Source: Oehlia diaphana (lineage: Eukaryota > Glomeromycota > Glomeromycetes > Glomerales > Glomeraceae). From it: a stretch of DNA of 64,000 nucleotides. Position 1 is the first letter of the stretch; each line of letters starts with the position of its first letter. Under the pieces are notes generated by a model, which was not told where the DNA came from, made no database searches, and saw only the letters and a program-made list of their open reading frames with translations. Made by a program: the position numbers and the translations under genes. The stretch spans positions 94,128 through 158,127 of the forward strand of contig QZLH01000114.1 in the NCBI GenBank assembly GCA_003833135.1, in the 5' to 3' direction. Positions 1-12,818 of this stretch are shown here, piece by piece.

Positions 1-128
1 TTTTTTTATTAATTTTTTTCAAGACTCTGAAAAAAAAAGATGAGGAAGGAAAAAAAAAATAATTATGTAAAAAAAGAAAAAGGAAAAAAAAAAAAAAAAA
101 TTTTTTTTTTTTTTTAAAAAAAAAAAAC

Positions 129-145
<17 letters not shown>
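1..145 (+). repeat. direct repeat copy 1
   Basis: Begins at the first base of the window. It matches 1319-1455 almost base for base (shared words CAAGACTCTGAAAA, GATGAGGAAGGAAAA, AATTATGTA), differing mainly in homopolymer lengths. It ends in a long poly-A tract. Confidence 0.85.
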
Positions 146-186
<41 letters not shown>

Positions 187-1318
187 TGTCAAAGAAAAAT
201 CATTTATCATTTATACTATTTATACTACCGAAAAAAAATTTCCGAGAAAAAAAAAAATTCACAGATGAGATCAACCGATAAGATCAACCAATCTCATTTT
301 TTTTCTCTTGTAACCAATCAAAATCGACATCGGCTGAAAATATTTTTTTTTAAAAAAAAACAAAAAAAAAATAAATAAAGGAAAAAAAATCGAAATCTCA
401 AAAAAACGTAAATAACTTTTTACTAATTATATTATGATTTTCCCGTATTTTATAAAATAATACTTGTATAAAAAAATTTTTTATCACATAAATACACTTA
501 GAAATCACCAAATCACACAAATCATCTTTTTCCCGAAATCTACAAATCTACAATAGCAAATAAATATTTATTATCCACAATTCCACAATTCCATATTGAC
601 AAATTTATTTCGTTTAGTTAACAATAATTAGTTAGTAAACAACGTTAATTATCATAAGCCGCAGTGATATTTCTCGGATGATCGGATGTTTCCTTAACTA
701 CCGTTCGAAAACTTCCGAAATTTTCCGAATCTTCTGATCAATTCCTTTTTTCTCCATTGTTCTTTTTTTATTTCATCGTCGCAGTAAATCATCAGTTCAC
801 CATTAACCCAATGATTTAGTACCCCGCTTCACACCGGGGTACATACATATACAGAATTTACGTTACGCCGATCGTTAATTAGAATTAGTTTAATTAGTTT
901 AGATCAATCAATTATAAATCTCGTGATTTCAAGAAAATGAAATAATTGTTTTTGCATGTGAAACGGGTCCTGGGAATTATTTTTAGGTCCAATTCTTTTT
1001 CAAGAATCCAAGAATAAGTCGATCAAAAAAACCCCGCGCGTTATTCAAACGTTTACATTGTTTTTCGGATTATCTTTTTACTGTTTTAAGCCCGTTTTTT
1101 AAATTACGCAATTTATACGAGAAATTGGTCAAATAATTTACAAACAAATAATTAAATAATTAAATTAATTTGAATATTTGCTTCTTTAACTTTTTTTTCT
1201 CACAGTTATCTCTCAGTTTTCTCACAATTTTTCTCGAAATAAACATTTTTTTTTGTAATACAGATAAATATACAGACTAAAAAATTTTTCAATGAAAAAA
1301 AAACAAAGACTTGACGAT

Positions 1319-1455
1319 TTTTTTTATTAATTTTTTTCAAGACTCTGAAAAAAAAAGATGAGGAAGGAAAAAAAAAATAATTATGTACAAAAAAAAAAAG
1401 GAAAAAAAAAAAAAAAATCTTGTTTTTTTTTTTAAAAAAAAGAGCCGTTTAAAAA
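1319..1455 (+). repeat. direct repeat copy 2
   Basis: Second copy of the segment at 1-145, in the same orientation and 1318 bp downstream. Differences are mostly homopolymer length changes. Either a local duplication or an assembly overlap that was not collapsed. Confidence 0.85.
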
Positions 1456-1850
1456 AATAAAAAATTAAACATTTTTTTTTCTTCTAAATAGTAAAAAAAA
1501 AAAGTAAATAATAAAATTCTATGTATAATTAAATGAGGATTAAAATTCAAACAATTTTTTTTTTTTTTTTTCCAGAAAAAAAAAAAGATTCTATATTTTT
1601 TTTATATATATATATAAATGACGAGTAATTTGATTGTTATAAACACGAAAAAAAAAGATTTTAGAGTGGGGGATTGATGGATGTACATATATGTAATTGT
1701 TGTTTGTATATATAAGATTATGTATAATATAATGAATTAAAAGGGACAAATGGTAAGAAGGTTGATTATTTACTATTGTAATATTATTATATGTATAATA
1801 ATTAAAAAAAATAAAAATAAAAAATAAAAATATAAAGAGATTTTTTTTTT

Positions 1851-2168
1851 TTAACTTCCTGCCATAACAGCCCTTTGTTCAGAAGTTTGAGTATCACCGT
1901 TACCATATAATGCGGTTATTTGTCGAATCATGTTATGATCCAGAGAACTACTACGTCTCATGCGACCATGTAAACGTCTTTGATGATGACTACATGCCGA
2001 TTTGTTGTTATTATGGGATAAACTATAAGCCATGGGTGTTGATGATAGGGTTACATCCGTTGATGATTCTGCAGGAGGTGAAACAATTACTGTTGTAATA
2101 GGTGACATTGATAAATTATTCGAAATGTTTCTCGGTCCCTCCGATTTTCGTCTTGTAGACTTATGATA

Positions 2169-2202
<34 letters not shown>

Positions 2203-3897
2203 CCATGTGTTAAAGAATTAGGTGTAGGAAGTAAGGAATGATGACTATAAGAACGACCAGATAAACTCCTTTTTAATCTTCGATTCTTTGAAGAACGTGA
2301 AGTAGTCATCATTCTTAATTTTTCTTGTATATCTTCTGGAATTATTAATAAACCAGCAGCCAAACTGACTCGACGTTGACCTTTTGCAGAAGAACTTTTT
2401 GAAGATAATGATGAAAAAGATTCATTACAATCATCAGTTGAAGTAGAAACTGGTAAAACAATTTCTGGTTGTGGAGGAGCATTTTTCATATTATCCCAGA
2501 AAACACGATTTTCAGCCAAAATATCCAAAAATATCATTGAAGGATTTAAGAAAGAAGCAAAAGCTTCAAAATAAGGTTTAACTACGAAATCACCAAAACC
2601 AAGACTTATTTGACATTGATGAGATTGTTCACGATCCATATTAGGAGAAACTGGAAGATTATTTCCTTTTTCAAGATCACCCTGACGGAAAAATTCATCA
2701 ACTACACGATCAGACCAAAGTTTAGAAATTTCCCACGGACGAACAGTATTACTAAGATCAGCAGCATGAATCAATACTTTTAGTAATAATTCACGTTGTT
2801 CAGAATCCAAAGTGACTATAATAGATGATGAAGAGGAAGATCTTGAAGAAGATCTGATGATCTTAACATGGTCATCCTTAGAAATAGGAAATTGTTTTGG
2901 AGGGTTTATTGAAATTGGAGATGATTCAGGGGATGAAGATAATGAAGTAGAAGGGGAAGAACAACCACTATCAGTTTCTTCACCAGATTCTTCTGAAGAT
3001 GAAAAACCTGTAGATTCTATCATGTTATGTAAAGATTCTAATAAATCAAAATGAAATGTCATATCTGTAGCTAAAATAATTCTATTTATCAAACTTTTTA
3101 AAGAAGTATTAACCTCTTGTGGATCACAACCCAAGTATTCAGTATCACATTTATGTACGTGACGGAATAACTTGTGTTTATTTATAATGTCCATAGTTAG
3201 ATCACAAGAGTAATTTTCAAGAACTGATTGATCATTATATCTAATGGCCAAATCTGTTCGAGCATTTACTTGATAAACATTATTCAAACCAGGCTATTAT
3301 AAAAGAAAAAAAAATATATAAAATAAATAAATAAATTGAATATTTTAAATAAAGAAAAACATGTATAAATATTCAGTAATATAATACACTTACGTGACCA
3401 ATATCATGACATAAACCAGCGATGAGCAAGCAAATAGCATCTAAGGATGATATATACTTTGCAGAACCTAAATCTGTCAACATATAGTATAGAACAACTA
3501 CCACATCAACGGCATGTAAAAAGGAATGGTATGAAGTATTGTAATAACCTTTTTCAACATCAATTATGAAATCCAACATTTCAGATTTTCGAATATTTAG
3601 AGCACCGACAAGGTCAAGTTTAACCATCATTCCTAATATAAGACCAAATAATTCAGGTTTTGACCATTTCCATACATTAAAATGTAATCCAGTATCTTTT
3701 TCTGTAAGTTTATTATCAATGAATTTGAGCATTGTCTAAAAAGGATAAGAAGAATAAAGGAAAGAGAGGTAAGTAAAATTATTTAACCTCTCTTCAATTT
3801 CAAAATAATAAAAAAAAAAAAAAAAAAAAAAATTACTAACCCTCTCACAAATAATTAATTGGTCTGAGGAGAGCGTGTTGTGTCTAAGAACAAGCAT
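1851..3897 (-). CDS. PDE2: 3',5'-cyclic nucleotide phosphodiesterase (class I)
   Basis: Hydrolyses cAMP/cGMP and so damps PKA signalling. Exons on the minus strand: 3897-3841, 3735-3394 and 3293-1851, giving 613 aa. The catalytic metal-binding motifs are present: YHSFLHAVDV, HDIGHPGLNN (completed by the second splice) and HAADLSNTVRPW, followed by the conserved QISLGFGDFVVKPYFE helix. A Ser/Glu-rich insert of about 75 residues interrupts the catalytic domain before HAAD. The C-terminal tail of about 190 residues is Ser/Arg rich with an 11-Asp run from a CAT/ATC microsatellite. The first exon (19 aa) has an in-frame stop upstream, but its donor is the weak GTTAGT, so further 5' exons are possible. 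The family call is firm; calling it PDE2 rather than another class I type is inference. Confidence 0.93.
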
Positions 3898-4216
3898 TGT
3901 GACTAAAATATCTGTGTATTTTGATTAAACGTGAAAAAAAATGTGGTTTATCGGGGGGTGTTATATATATATATATATGCGTAACTAAAAACTTGATATT
4001 ATTTGTAACAAAAACAATTTTTCCTCCTTTCTTTTAAAAAACAAGGAAAAATAACAAAGTGGTTATAAAAAAAAAAAAGTTGTTTGTTTCGTGGTTCAAA
4101 GTTTTTTTTTTAAAAAAAAGTTTTATTTTACCGAGAAAATGACAAAACCCTTAAAGACTAAAATTTGAATTTTTTTTTTTTTAATACGTTAATAAAATTT
4201 TTGGCGGGTTTTTAAT

Positions 4217-4251
<35 letters not shown>

Positions 4252-7200
4252 AAAAAACTAAAAAAAAAAAAAAAAATTGGTAGAAATTTTTTTAAATAAA
4301 TATCGTAAAGATTTATAGCTTATTTATATATTTTTTTTTTTTTATCTCACAGTTCATTCAATCAGAGGTTTAAATCCGGCGCCCATTTATTTTAATTAGA
4401 CTCGGGGGATACTATAATTATTTATATTGTGTAAATATAGTTTATAATATTTATATTATGATAGTTTAAAATTCTTTGTCTAAAAAGTTAATAGAATTCT
4501 AAATAGAAGAGTGAAAGTAAAACATGCCACAACAAAAAAAAAACGATTTTAGTAATTACATATAAAAAGTTTAAATTAAATAATACTAAACTTAATTTAG
4601 AAATCCCATTTTTTTAGGATGTGATAAAAAAGAATTCATTGTGATATAAATCATTTACCACTTTAGAAAGGGAAAGAAAAAAAAAAGGGGAGGGGGTTAA
4701 AAAAAGAAAAGAAAAATTATATTAAGTAATTTTAAAGTAATACAGCCTTAAAAAATCGGGTAAACAAGCATACGATGAAAAAAAAGAACAAAGAAAAAAA
4801 AAAATTGTATAATAATTATATATAATTATAATTATATATATATATATATATATATTTTTTAAAAAAAAAAAAAAAAAATTTACAGAGAAATCATATACAT
4901 TTTTATCTCTTATTATTCATGTTAAAAAGTTTTAAAAGTTATAATAATAGAGATTTCATTTGGAAATTTTGGAAATCCACATGGAAGGTACAAAAAAAAA
5001 AGGTTATAAAATATGTCAGCCCGTCTTTGAGATTACAACGTGTTACAAGTTACACTACAATGTATTATTATTAAACTTTCTCCTTAATTGTAACATAGTA
5101 ACCGTATATCAATACCGTATAACTTTAAAAAAAAAAAAAAAATTCAAAATTAGCAAAAAAATTTCGTTATTTTAACGATATCATTAACCTAAAAAAATCT
5201 TAGCACCATTTTCATAAAATAAGCCAAATAATGATAATCATTTTCAAGAGAGAGAAAGAAAATTTTTTTTTTTTTTTGTGTATTTTTTGTTGTGTTGGGT
5301 TTCGTTCGTAACAGTTCCCATCCCAATTGCTGCTGCTCATCCTGAATTATATATTACATAAGAACTTCTGCGGTACAAAATATATATAATATATGAGGCG
5401 CAATCAAAATCAAATCAAGTTGTTAAAGCTGCTAGGGAATTGATTATCTTTTTTTATGCGTGATTCCTGCCCATAATCTCGTATGATGCACACACACATG
5501 TTGATTTAACTTTCCAACTTTTTTATTACAAACTTTTTACGTATAAACATTTTTTAACGAACATGGTGGAACATTTTGTATAATTCACGTCAGATGCCTA
5601 AGAACGCCCAAAATAACGACATCACCATAAACGCGTGAGCCTTGTTTATTATCACCATGGGCGTCAAATGCATCATTTTTCAGATTAAAACTTGTTTCCA
5701 AACTTGTATTTCTATGTCATGAGAATGAAATTTTTTTAAAAAAAAAAATGATGGATTCTCACGCACTGAACATTCTGCATATAATCTACCTAACTTTAGT
5801 AGTACACTTTTTTTTTTTTTTTTATACTAAAATTGTAGAAATTTTTACAAAGACGCCGTTATACTTCTTCAAATGTATAATTTAACGGAATTTATCGGTT
5901 AAAAAAATTCTCATCTGTCATTGATTTACTAGAAAAAATCTCAAATATAAAAGAACAATATGTGATGATTATTTATCGCGTGGCGATGCGGAATTGCCTC
6001 GTGGCACTATGGTACGAGCATTATATAAGGCAATTTATGTTGTAGATTAACTTTATCTTGCATAACAATTAATACTAAAAATTACTAATTTATTTTAAAT
6101 ATTTTTTTCTGCGGATAATTTCATTTAAAATTCCCGACTAAAAAAAAATATATAAATATAATATAATATAAATATAATATAAAAATAATATAGTATAACG
6201 TATATGTATATACTGTATGTATATATGTATGATTGTGCTACTTTCTCAATACAATAATCTCTGCATAATGTAAGTTAACGCCGTACAAAAATAAGTACAA
6301 CTCCCTGAAAAAAATTCGGATTTATTATATATTTTAAAGTCCTAAGAGAAGACAAGAAGATTTTCTTTTTTCTTTGTAATAAAATAAAAAGGTAAAAAAA
6401 AAAAAGCCATTTTTTTTTAATTTTTTTACCCGCCAAAAAAAAATATATTGTTAACATATATTTTTTTTCATCATCATTTTTTCTACTAAATAGGAATTTT
6501 TTGTTATGTATTATGAGGTAATCACAACATATTATAATACCAATTGTATCCATCATTTAAATTAGGGAAATTGGGGGTAAAATAATAAAAATATTTTTTT
6601 TTTTTGCCCTTTAATCGAAAATAATATTTGTTATCGGTTATGGATAATAAAAAAAGGAATTCAAGTTTCCTTCTTTTTTGGCGGAAAATATTGTGGAGTA
6701 AATCTCTTATAAGTGATATGATTAATTACCTTTAATGGAAATGTTCGGTGATAAGTAGTGACAAGTAAAAAGTTAATTGGTTCCTCATTTAATGATATAA
6801 TTTTAATTATATGACGTATTTTTCGGTAATTAAAGTAAATTTTATGATTGGTATTTTTAGTAACAATATTATTATATGCATTTATTTTATAATAATTGTC
6901 CCATCTGTTTCGTAATACATTATAATATAAATATTTATAATTTAAAAAAAAAAAAAAATTTTTTTTTTTTTTTTTTTAGGTGATAAAATTTTGACATATG
7001 CTGCGTATTAATTACGTTAATCGCCAGATCCCTAAAAAAAAAAATTTTTTTTTCTTTCTTGACATTCCATAAAGATTGTTAATTACCGCGAATAGAATTT
7101 TAATTTAATCCATAAATGTTTGATAACTCATTTATGCATTACGAAAGTTATACTTCATTAGATATGTAAAAAGAAAATCATATAAAAATTTGACTAACTT

Positions 7201-9090
7201 TAGAGAGGAAGAGGAAATTTGAAAAGTGGTTTTCCCTTAATAAAAAAAAAGAAAAAAAAGTGTAAGACATTTACTCTGAAACCCTGTTTCTTTTTGTTTC
7301 ATATTTTTAATTGGTTAGAAAATGTTAGAAAATTGTTAGAAAAAACCCCCCCCTTTTCTTTCGTGTGTGTTATACCATTGAACAAGGTGAAATAAAAAGA
7401 TTGACAATACAATTTTTTCTTTGCTATTATGTTTTTAAATCATTTCCATTTTAAGAAATTCAAACTTTTTTTTGAAATATGTATGTACACATATGTATGT
7501 TTATTTTTTTTTTTGCATGTCACTTGAATGTTTTTTTTTTTTATATCATAACAGATGAGTAACCATGAAAAAAAAAAGAATCAAAATTCAAACAATTTCG
7601 AAAATCAAAAAAAAAAATTTCTATCTCATTTACCAATGAAATTCAAAAAAGGGGAGATATTTCCATATTAGAGAAAAGTTGAAAAGGAAAATAATAAAGA
7701 ATTTTATTATTAAAAAAAATATATATATATAATACTGTATATATATTATATTTTAAATGAATCAAAGAATTTTTACTTTTTAAAGATTAAACTCTTTCAA
7801 TTTTTTTTTTTTTTTTCATATCATTCTTTGATCATATTTTTTTCCTTTATCTTCCTTTATCTTCCAAATTCATTTTCTTTGTCTTTAAATCGAGAAAGAA
7901 AATTCGGAAAAACAAAAAAAGAGAAAGATTTAGATAATTTTCACATGAATGACCAAAAATGGAAAAAAATTTTGATTAAATCTCTCATTTTTATTCATGA
8001 ATGGAAAAAAAAAATGAGATATGAGATTACAATTCATCGAAAAATTCATTGTGTGAATATTTTTTTTTTAAGATAATTTAAATTATAATAATAATAATAA
8101 AATATCACATCACATTAAAAAAAAAATCTCGTTAAAATCCTTTAAAGGGATACAAGAATCAGCCAAAATAAAATATGTATGTAGAAAAGATCATTGTATT
8201 TTGGTACGCCCCACGCCGATACCGCCGAGTCAGCCCATAAAAAAATCTGTCGTCATCTAAATCGTCGTTTTTTCATTAAAATTTTTTGACACACTTCAAA
8301 ACTTTATAAAGTTATGCAAAAGTTTTTGTAAATTTTTCCAACAAATAAAAACCAACACATTTTAAAAAATTCATTTTACTGCAAAAAACTCAACAAAAAA
8401 AATATTACATACATAACTAAAAATAGGAAATAATTCCAAATAAAGAAATTCATCATTTAAATTACAAACTGTTGTCATATTGTGTTCCATTGTGTACGGC
8501 TTAAACATAGGGCAGATTATTATTTGAACTAAATTTGGGAATGAAAAAAAAAAAGGGTAATGAAAGATCTTCAAATGAGATTATGAAATTATGATATTCA
8601 GGATTTATTGAACCGTCAATGTCAAAAATTCAAACATTGATGGCGTTAAAAAAAAAAAATTTCTTTTTTTGCCTGGGTAAAAGTTTAAAGGTATATTAGG
8701 CATGGTAAAATGCCCATGATAACGTTATTCGTGTCACCTTTACCAGTCAATAAAAGGGAAAAAAAAAGTTCCCACTTTATTGACCTAAAATTAATAAAAA
8801 AATTATGTAATTTAACGTTAAAAAACCTGATAAAAATCTTGTTATTTTAACCCTGCCCAACTTTATTATTTCGAATTAAACTAATTTTATCTAAATGATT
8901 TTCTTTAATGTACAAGGTACAACAATGAAAGAACCTTCATTTAGGATAAACATTGACGTACGAACATTTGTATTCGTAAGTTATTAAAAAGAAAAATCTT
9001 TTTTATCTTTTTTGAAACTTTTTGATATTCTTTATATCAACAAAGCACGAGAAATTGGTTGATTATAAGATATGCTTATTTATTTATTTA

Positions 9091-9140
<50 letters not shown>

Positions 9141-10545
9141 CTCATTTCACAATCCATCTATTGATACGCATTCACAAATTTTATCATTTTTATCGAATTT
9201 TACAATCCGTGAAACTATTTATTTTTTTTACCAAATTTATAAGTTGTATATATATAATTTAAGTTGTGCAAAAAAAAAAAAAAAAATGGATGAGCAAAGC
9301 ACGTTACAATCGTTACATTTATTTGTATATACTGTATATATAATATATATAATTTGTATGAATATTAAAAAAGTTTCCCCTGAAATGTTTCAGAAACACG
9401 TTTCGTGTTAAATTTCTTTAAAGTAAATAATGTCTATAAAAAAAAGTTATTATATATATATTTTTTTTTTTAACAATTAAAATTAACGCATGTAAGTGTT
9501 TAAAAGAAATTGATATTACATTGCTGTACATTACTTTTTATTACTTAAATTACTTACAGTATATCAGATAACACTTTTTTATCCCCAATGCGTTACAATG
9601 CGTATGCGTGTAATTCGTACATTGTAGTACGAATTTATTCTAAAAATGTGGCATGCTTTTCCATGTTGTTCATGTTTGTCACTAAAAAAAAAATGATGAT
9701 GTGATTTGATTGTTTGATTTATATGATAGATGATTATTCATCATCTTATTATGGTTTGTTATAACTGCTTTTAGTATGTCACGCGTAAAACGTGTCGCGA
9801 ATAATCTAATAATAATTATAATTTCGAAAAACAATTATTAATCTTTTGTAGTAGTCAATGGAGAAGTGGAATTTAAGGGAAGAGGCGGGACGACGACTTC
9901 CAAATAATTCATAAAATAGATACAAAAAGGGGTTAAATTACCATAAAAAAAATCATGTATTTATGTGTTATGCTCCTCTCTTTTTTTTTTAATAATTGAA
10001 TCCTTAAATATCAAAGCAAACAATAGGTCATATGTACATCTCACATTACATTTTATGTATGCAACAAAGAAATGTTGCCGAAAATGTTATTATATCCCAG
10101 ATGTGCAAAGGAAAATGCGGGATCTTTGAAGAAACTTTAGGTTGTGAAATGTCGTACAACACGTGGGTAATAAATAAAGAATAATCGCGAAATCTTTTTC
10201 CTTTTTTCTTTTAACGATTAATAGTGATTAGAACGTTACCAGTATGTGGTATGTATTGGGTATTGGTCAAAAAATTCTAAGTACATATTTTTTTTTTTGG
10301 CGGTTAAAAAAGAACAATTTTGATTGACAATTGACCTTAACAATAGGTTTGACGCGATTTTCTTCTTTTAAACTTTTGGTTACATTTTACATCATTTACA
10401 TGAATGAAATCTTTTATATATATATATTTTTTTTTTCTTTTAAAAAAAAAAAAAAAGTTTAATGATATTTTTGGAATCTCTTTAACAATCAATTCAATCT
10501 TTCAATGATTTTTAGGGCGTAAAAAAAAATTTAAATTTTTTTTTT

Positions 10546-10596
<51 letters not shown>
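3898..10596. other. gene desert, A/T homopolymer-rich
   Basis: About 6.7 kb upstream of the phosphodiesterase with no exon I can support on either strand. It is made of poly-A/poly-T runs, TA microsatellites (for example near 3963, 4830 and 7720) and short complex patches. The ORFs here are Phe/Lys translations of homopolymers. It presumably includes the PDE promoter near 3900-4500. No tRNA or rRNA is recognised. Confidence 0.6.
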
Positions 10597-11421
10597 NNNN
10601 NNNNNNNNNNNNNNNNNNNNNNNNNNNNNNNNNNNNNNNNNNNNNNNNNNNNNNNNNNNNNNNNNNNNNNNNNNNNNNNNNNNNNNNNNNNNNNNNNNNN
10701 NNNNNNNNNNNNNNNNNNNNNNNNNNNNNNNNNNNNNNNNNNNNNNNNNNNNNNNNNNNNNNNNNNNNNNNNNNNNNNNNNNNNNNNNNNNNNNNNNNNN
10801 NNNNNNNNNNNNNNNNNNNNNNNNNNNNNNNNNNNNNNNNNNNNNNNNNNNNNNNNNNNNNNNNNNNNNNNNNNNNNNNNNNNNNNNNNNNNNNNNNNNN
10901 NNNNNNNNNNNNNNNNNNNNNNNNNNNNNNNNNNNNNNNNNNNNNNNNNNNNNNNNNNNNNNNNNNNNNNNNNNNNNNNNNNNNNNNNNNNNNNNNNNNN
11001 NNNNNNNNNNNNNNNNNNNNNNNNNNNNNNNNNNNNNNNNNNNNNNNNNNNNNNNNNNNNNNNNNNNNNNNNNNNNNNNNNNNNNNNNNNNNNNNNNNNN
11101 NNNNNNNNNNNNNNNNNNNNNNNNNNNNNNNNNNNNNNNNNNNNNNNNNNNNNNNNNNNNNNNNNNNNNNNNNNNNNNNNNNNNNNNNNNNNNNNNNNNN
11201 NNNNNNNNNNNNNNNNNNNNNNNNNNNNNNNNNNNNNNNNNNNNNNNNNNNNNNNNNNNNNNNNNNNNNNNNNNNNNNNNNNNNNNNNNNNNNNNNNNNN
11301 NNNNNNNNNNNNNNNNNNNNNNNNNNNNNNNNNNNNNNNNNNNNNNNNNNNNNNNNNNNNNNNNNNNNNNNNNNNNNNNNNNNNNNNNNNNNNNNNNNNN
11401 NNNNNNNNNNNNNNNNNNNNN
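10597..11421. other. assembly gap (825 N)
   Basis: A run of N flanked on the left by about 70 nearly uninterrupted T and on the right by about 60 A-rich bases. Homopolymers facing each other across the gap suggest that assembly failed on the homopolymer. The stated size may be an estimate. Confidence 0.98.
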
Positions 11422-11454
<33 letters not shown>

Positions 11455-11844
11455 AAAAAAATAAATAAAAAAAAAAAAAAAAAAAAAATATAAAAAAATA
11501 TAAAAAAAATTATAAAAAAAATTATAAAAAAGAATTTTTTTTTTTTTTATAATTTTTTGATTTTTTATTTTTTTTTTTTTTAAAAAAAAAAAGTGTTAAA
11601 AAAAAATCACCAATTAAAAAAATTGAAAAATTAAAAAAATTAAAATTTTAGAAAATTATTAAAATTATTTTTTCCTCACCCCAAAAAAAATTAAATAAAT
11701 AAATAAATAAAATATTATATATATATGATTTTGTGTATATATATATAAAAATAAAAATATGTTATATAAAAATGCAAATAATGCAATCGATCCGATTGAT
11801 TACGATTATTGTTTGAAAAAAAAAAAAAAAAAATTTTTTTTGTT

Positions 11845-11886
11845 GTAAGGCTTGTAAGATTTGTAAGACTTGTGAGACTTGTAAGA
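11845..11886 (+). repeat. short tandem array, unit about TTGTAAGAC
   Basis: Four to five degenerate copies of a 9-10 bp unit (TTGTAAGGC, TTGTAAGAT, TTGTAAGAC, TTGTGAGAC), followed directly by poly-A. Confidence 0.7.
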
Positions 11887-11939
11887 CGAAAAAAAAAAAA
11901 AAAAACTTCATTCTATTTATTCTATTTATTGTTTAAGTT

Positions 11940-12006
11940 TGTTTAGTGTAATGCTTAGTGTAATGTTTAATGTTTAGTGTAATGTTAGTGTTGCGTTAGT
12001 GTTGCT
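11940..12006 (+). repeat. degenerate tandem array, unit about TTAGTGTAATG
   Basis: Repeated words TTAGTGTAATG and TTAGTGTTG(C), in at least five variable copies. Confidence 0.6.
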
Positions 12007-12217
12007 TTATCTTTTTTTTCAATCATTATATATTTTTACTTTTTTATAAAATTTATTTTATTTTAAATCTTTATTTTGATCCTCAACATCCCACATTTTT
12101 AAATTTTTGCCCCAAAAATTTATTAAAAATAAAAATTATTTCTAGTAATTCATTTGAATCTTTTGTCACATGATTTGTTTGTATTTTAATTTCAAAAAAA
12201 AAAAAAAAAAAATCCAA

Positions 12218-12342
12218 AAATAATTAAAAATAATCTTCAAAAATAATCAAAAATAATCTTCAAAAATAACTTCCAAAATAATCTTCAAAAATAAATCTTA
12301 AAAATAATCTTCAAAAAATAATAATCTTCAAAATAAATAATC
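12218..12342 (+). repeat. tandem array, unit about AAAAATAATCTTC
   Basis: Roughly nine imperfect copies of a 12-14 bp unit with variable A runs. Noncoding. Confidence 0.75.
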
Positions 12343-12818
12343 TATATTCATTTAAAACTAAAAATATTTATAAAGTGATAAATGAGAGTGATAAACCGAA
12401 AAAAAAAATCAAACCCCATAAAAAAAATTTAAAAAATTTTCTTTGTTTAAAAAAAAAATTTATATCTGGTAAAACTGGTATAATATTTCCACATGTTATT
12501 ACGTTTTTACAGGAAAATTTGCCTGCAATTAAATACAAACTGCGTAATCTAAAATGCTGGTATGATATCATTTAACTTTTTGGCTGAAATTACAACTTTT
12601 TTTAAAACTTAAAACACAAATATTTTTTGGTATATATATTGTGTCACACAAAACCGAAAAATCGGGAAAATATCAGCCAATCATTTTCCCACGCACAAAA
12701 AAAAAAAAATTTTTTTTGATAATCTAACATCCACTCACATGATGAATTTTTTTTTTTTTTTCCTACGTGTCAACTAACGACTACTCGAGCCAAACTTTAA
12801 TGTTTTAAAAAAAAAAAA

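Larger units (their letters stand above)
1..1850. other. AT-rich 3' flank of the phosphodiesterase gene, no gene seen
   Basis: Dominated by A and T homopolymers. I see no coding exon on either strand; the long Phe/Lys ORF near 19-210 is a homopolymer translation. The segment from about 1 to 140 recurs nearly identically at about 1319-1455 (see the repeat entries). The stretch 600-1100 is more complex, with motifs such as repeated TTCCGAAA-like words, but nothing I can name. Confidence 0.6.
11422..12818. other. AT-rich upstream region of the uL2m gene
   Basis: No coding exon seen. It holds poly-A tracts and three small degenerate tandem arrays (11845-11886, 11940-12006 and 12218-12342). The 12660-12818 stretch just before the uL2m start is the likely promoter and 5' UTR. 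Confidence 0.6.

Noticed and set aside
4355..4390. tRNA-like T-arm sequence (GGTTTAAATCCGGCGCCC)
   Set aside because: The T-stem does not pair beyond two bases and no matching 5' acceptor strand lies upstream at tRNA distance.
9022..9411. 129-codon ORF
   Set aside because: It is mostly a poly-Phe translation of a T homopolymer, with no domain and no splice context.
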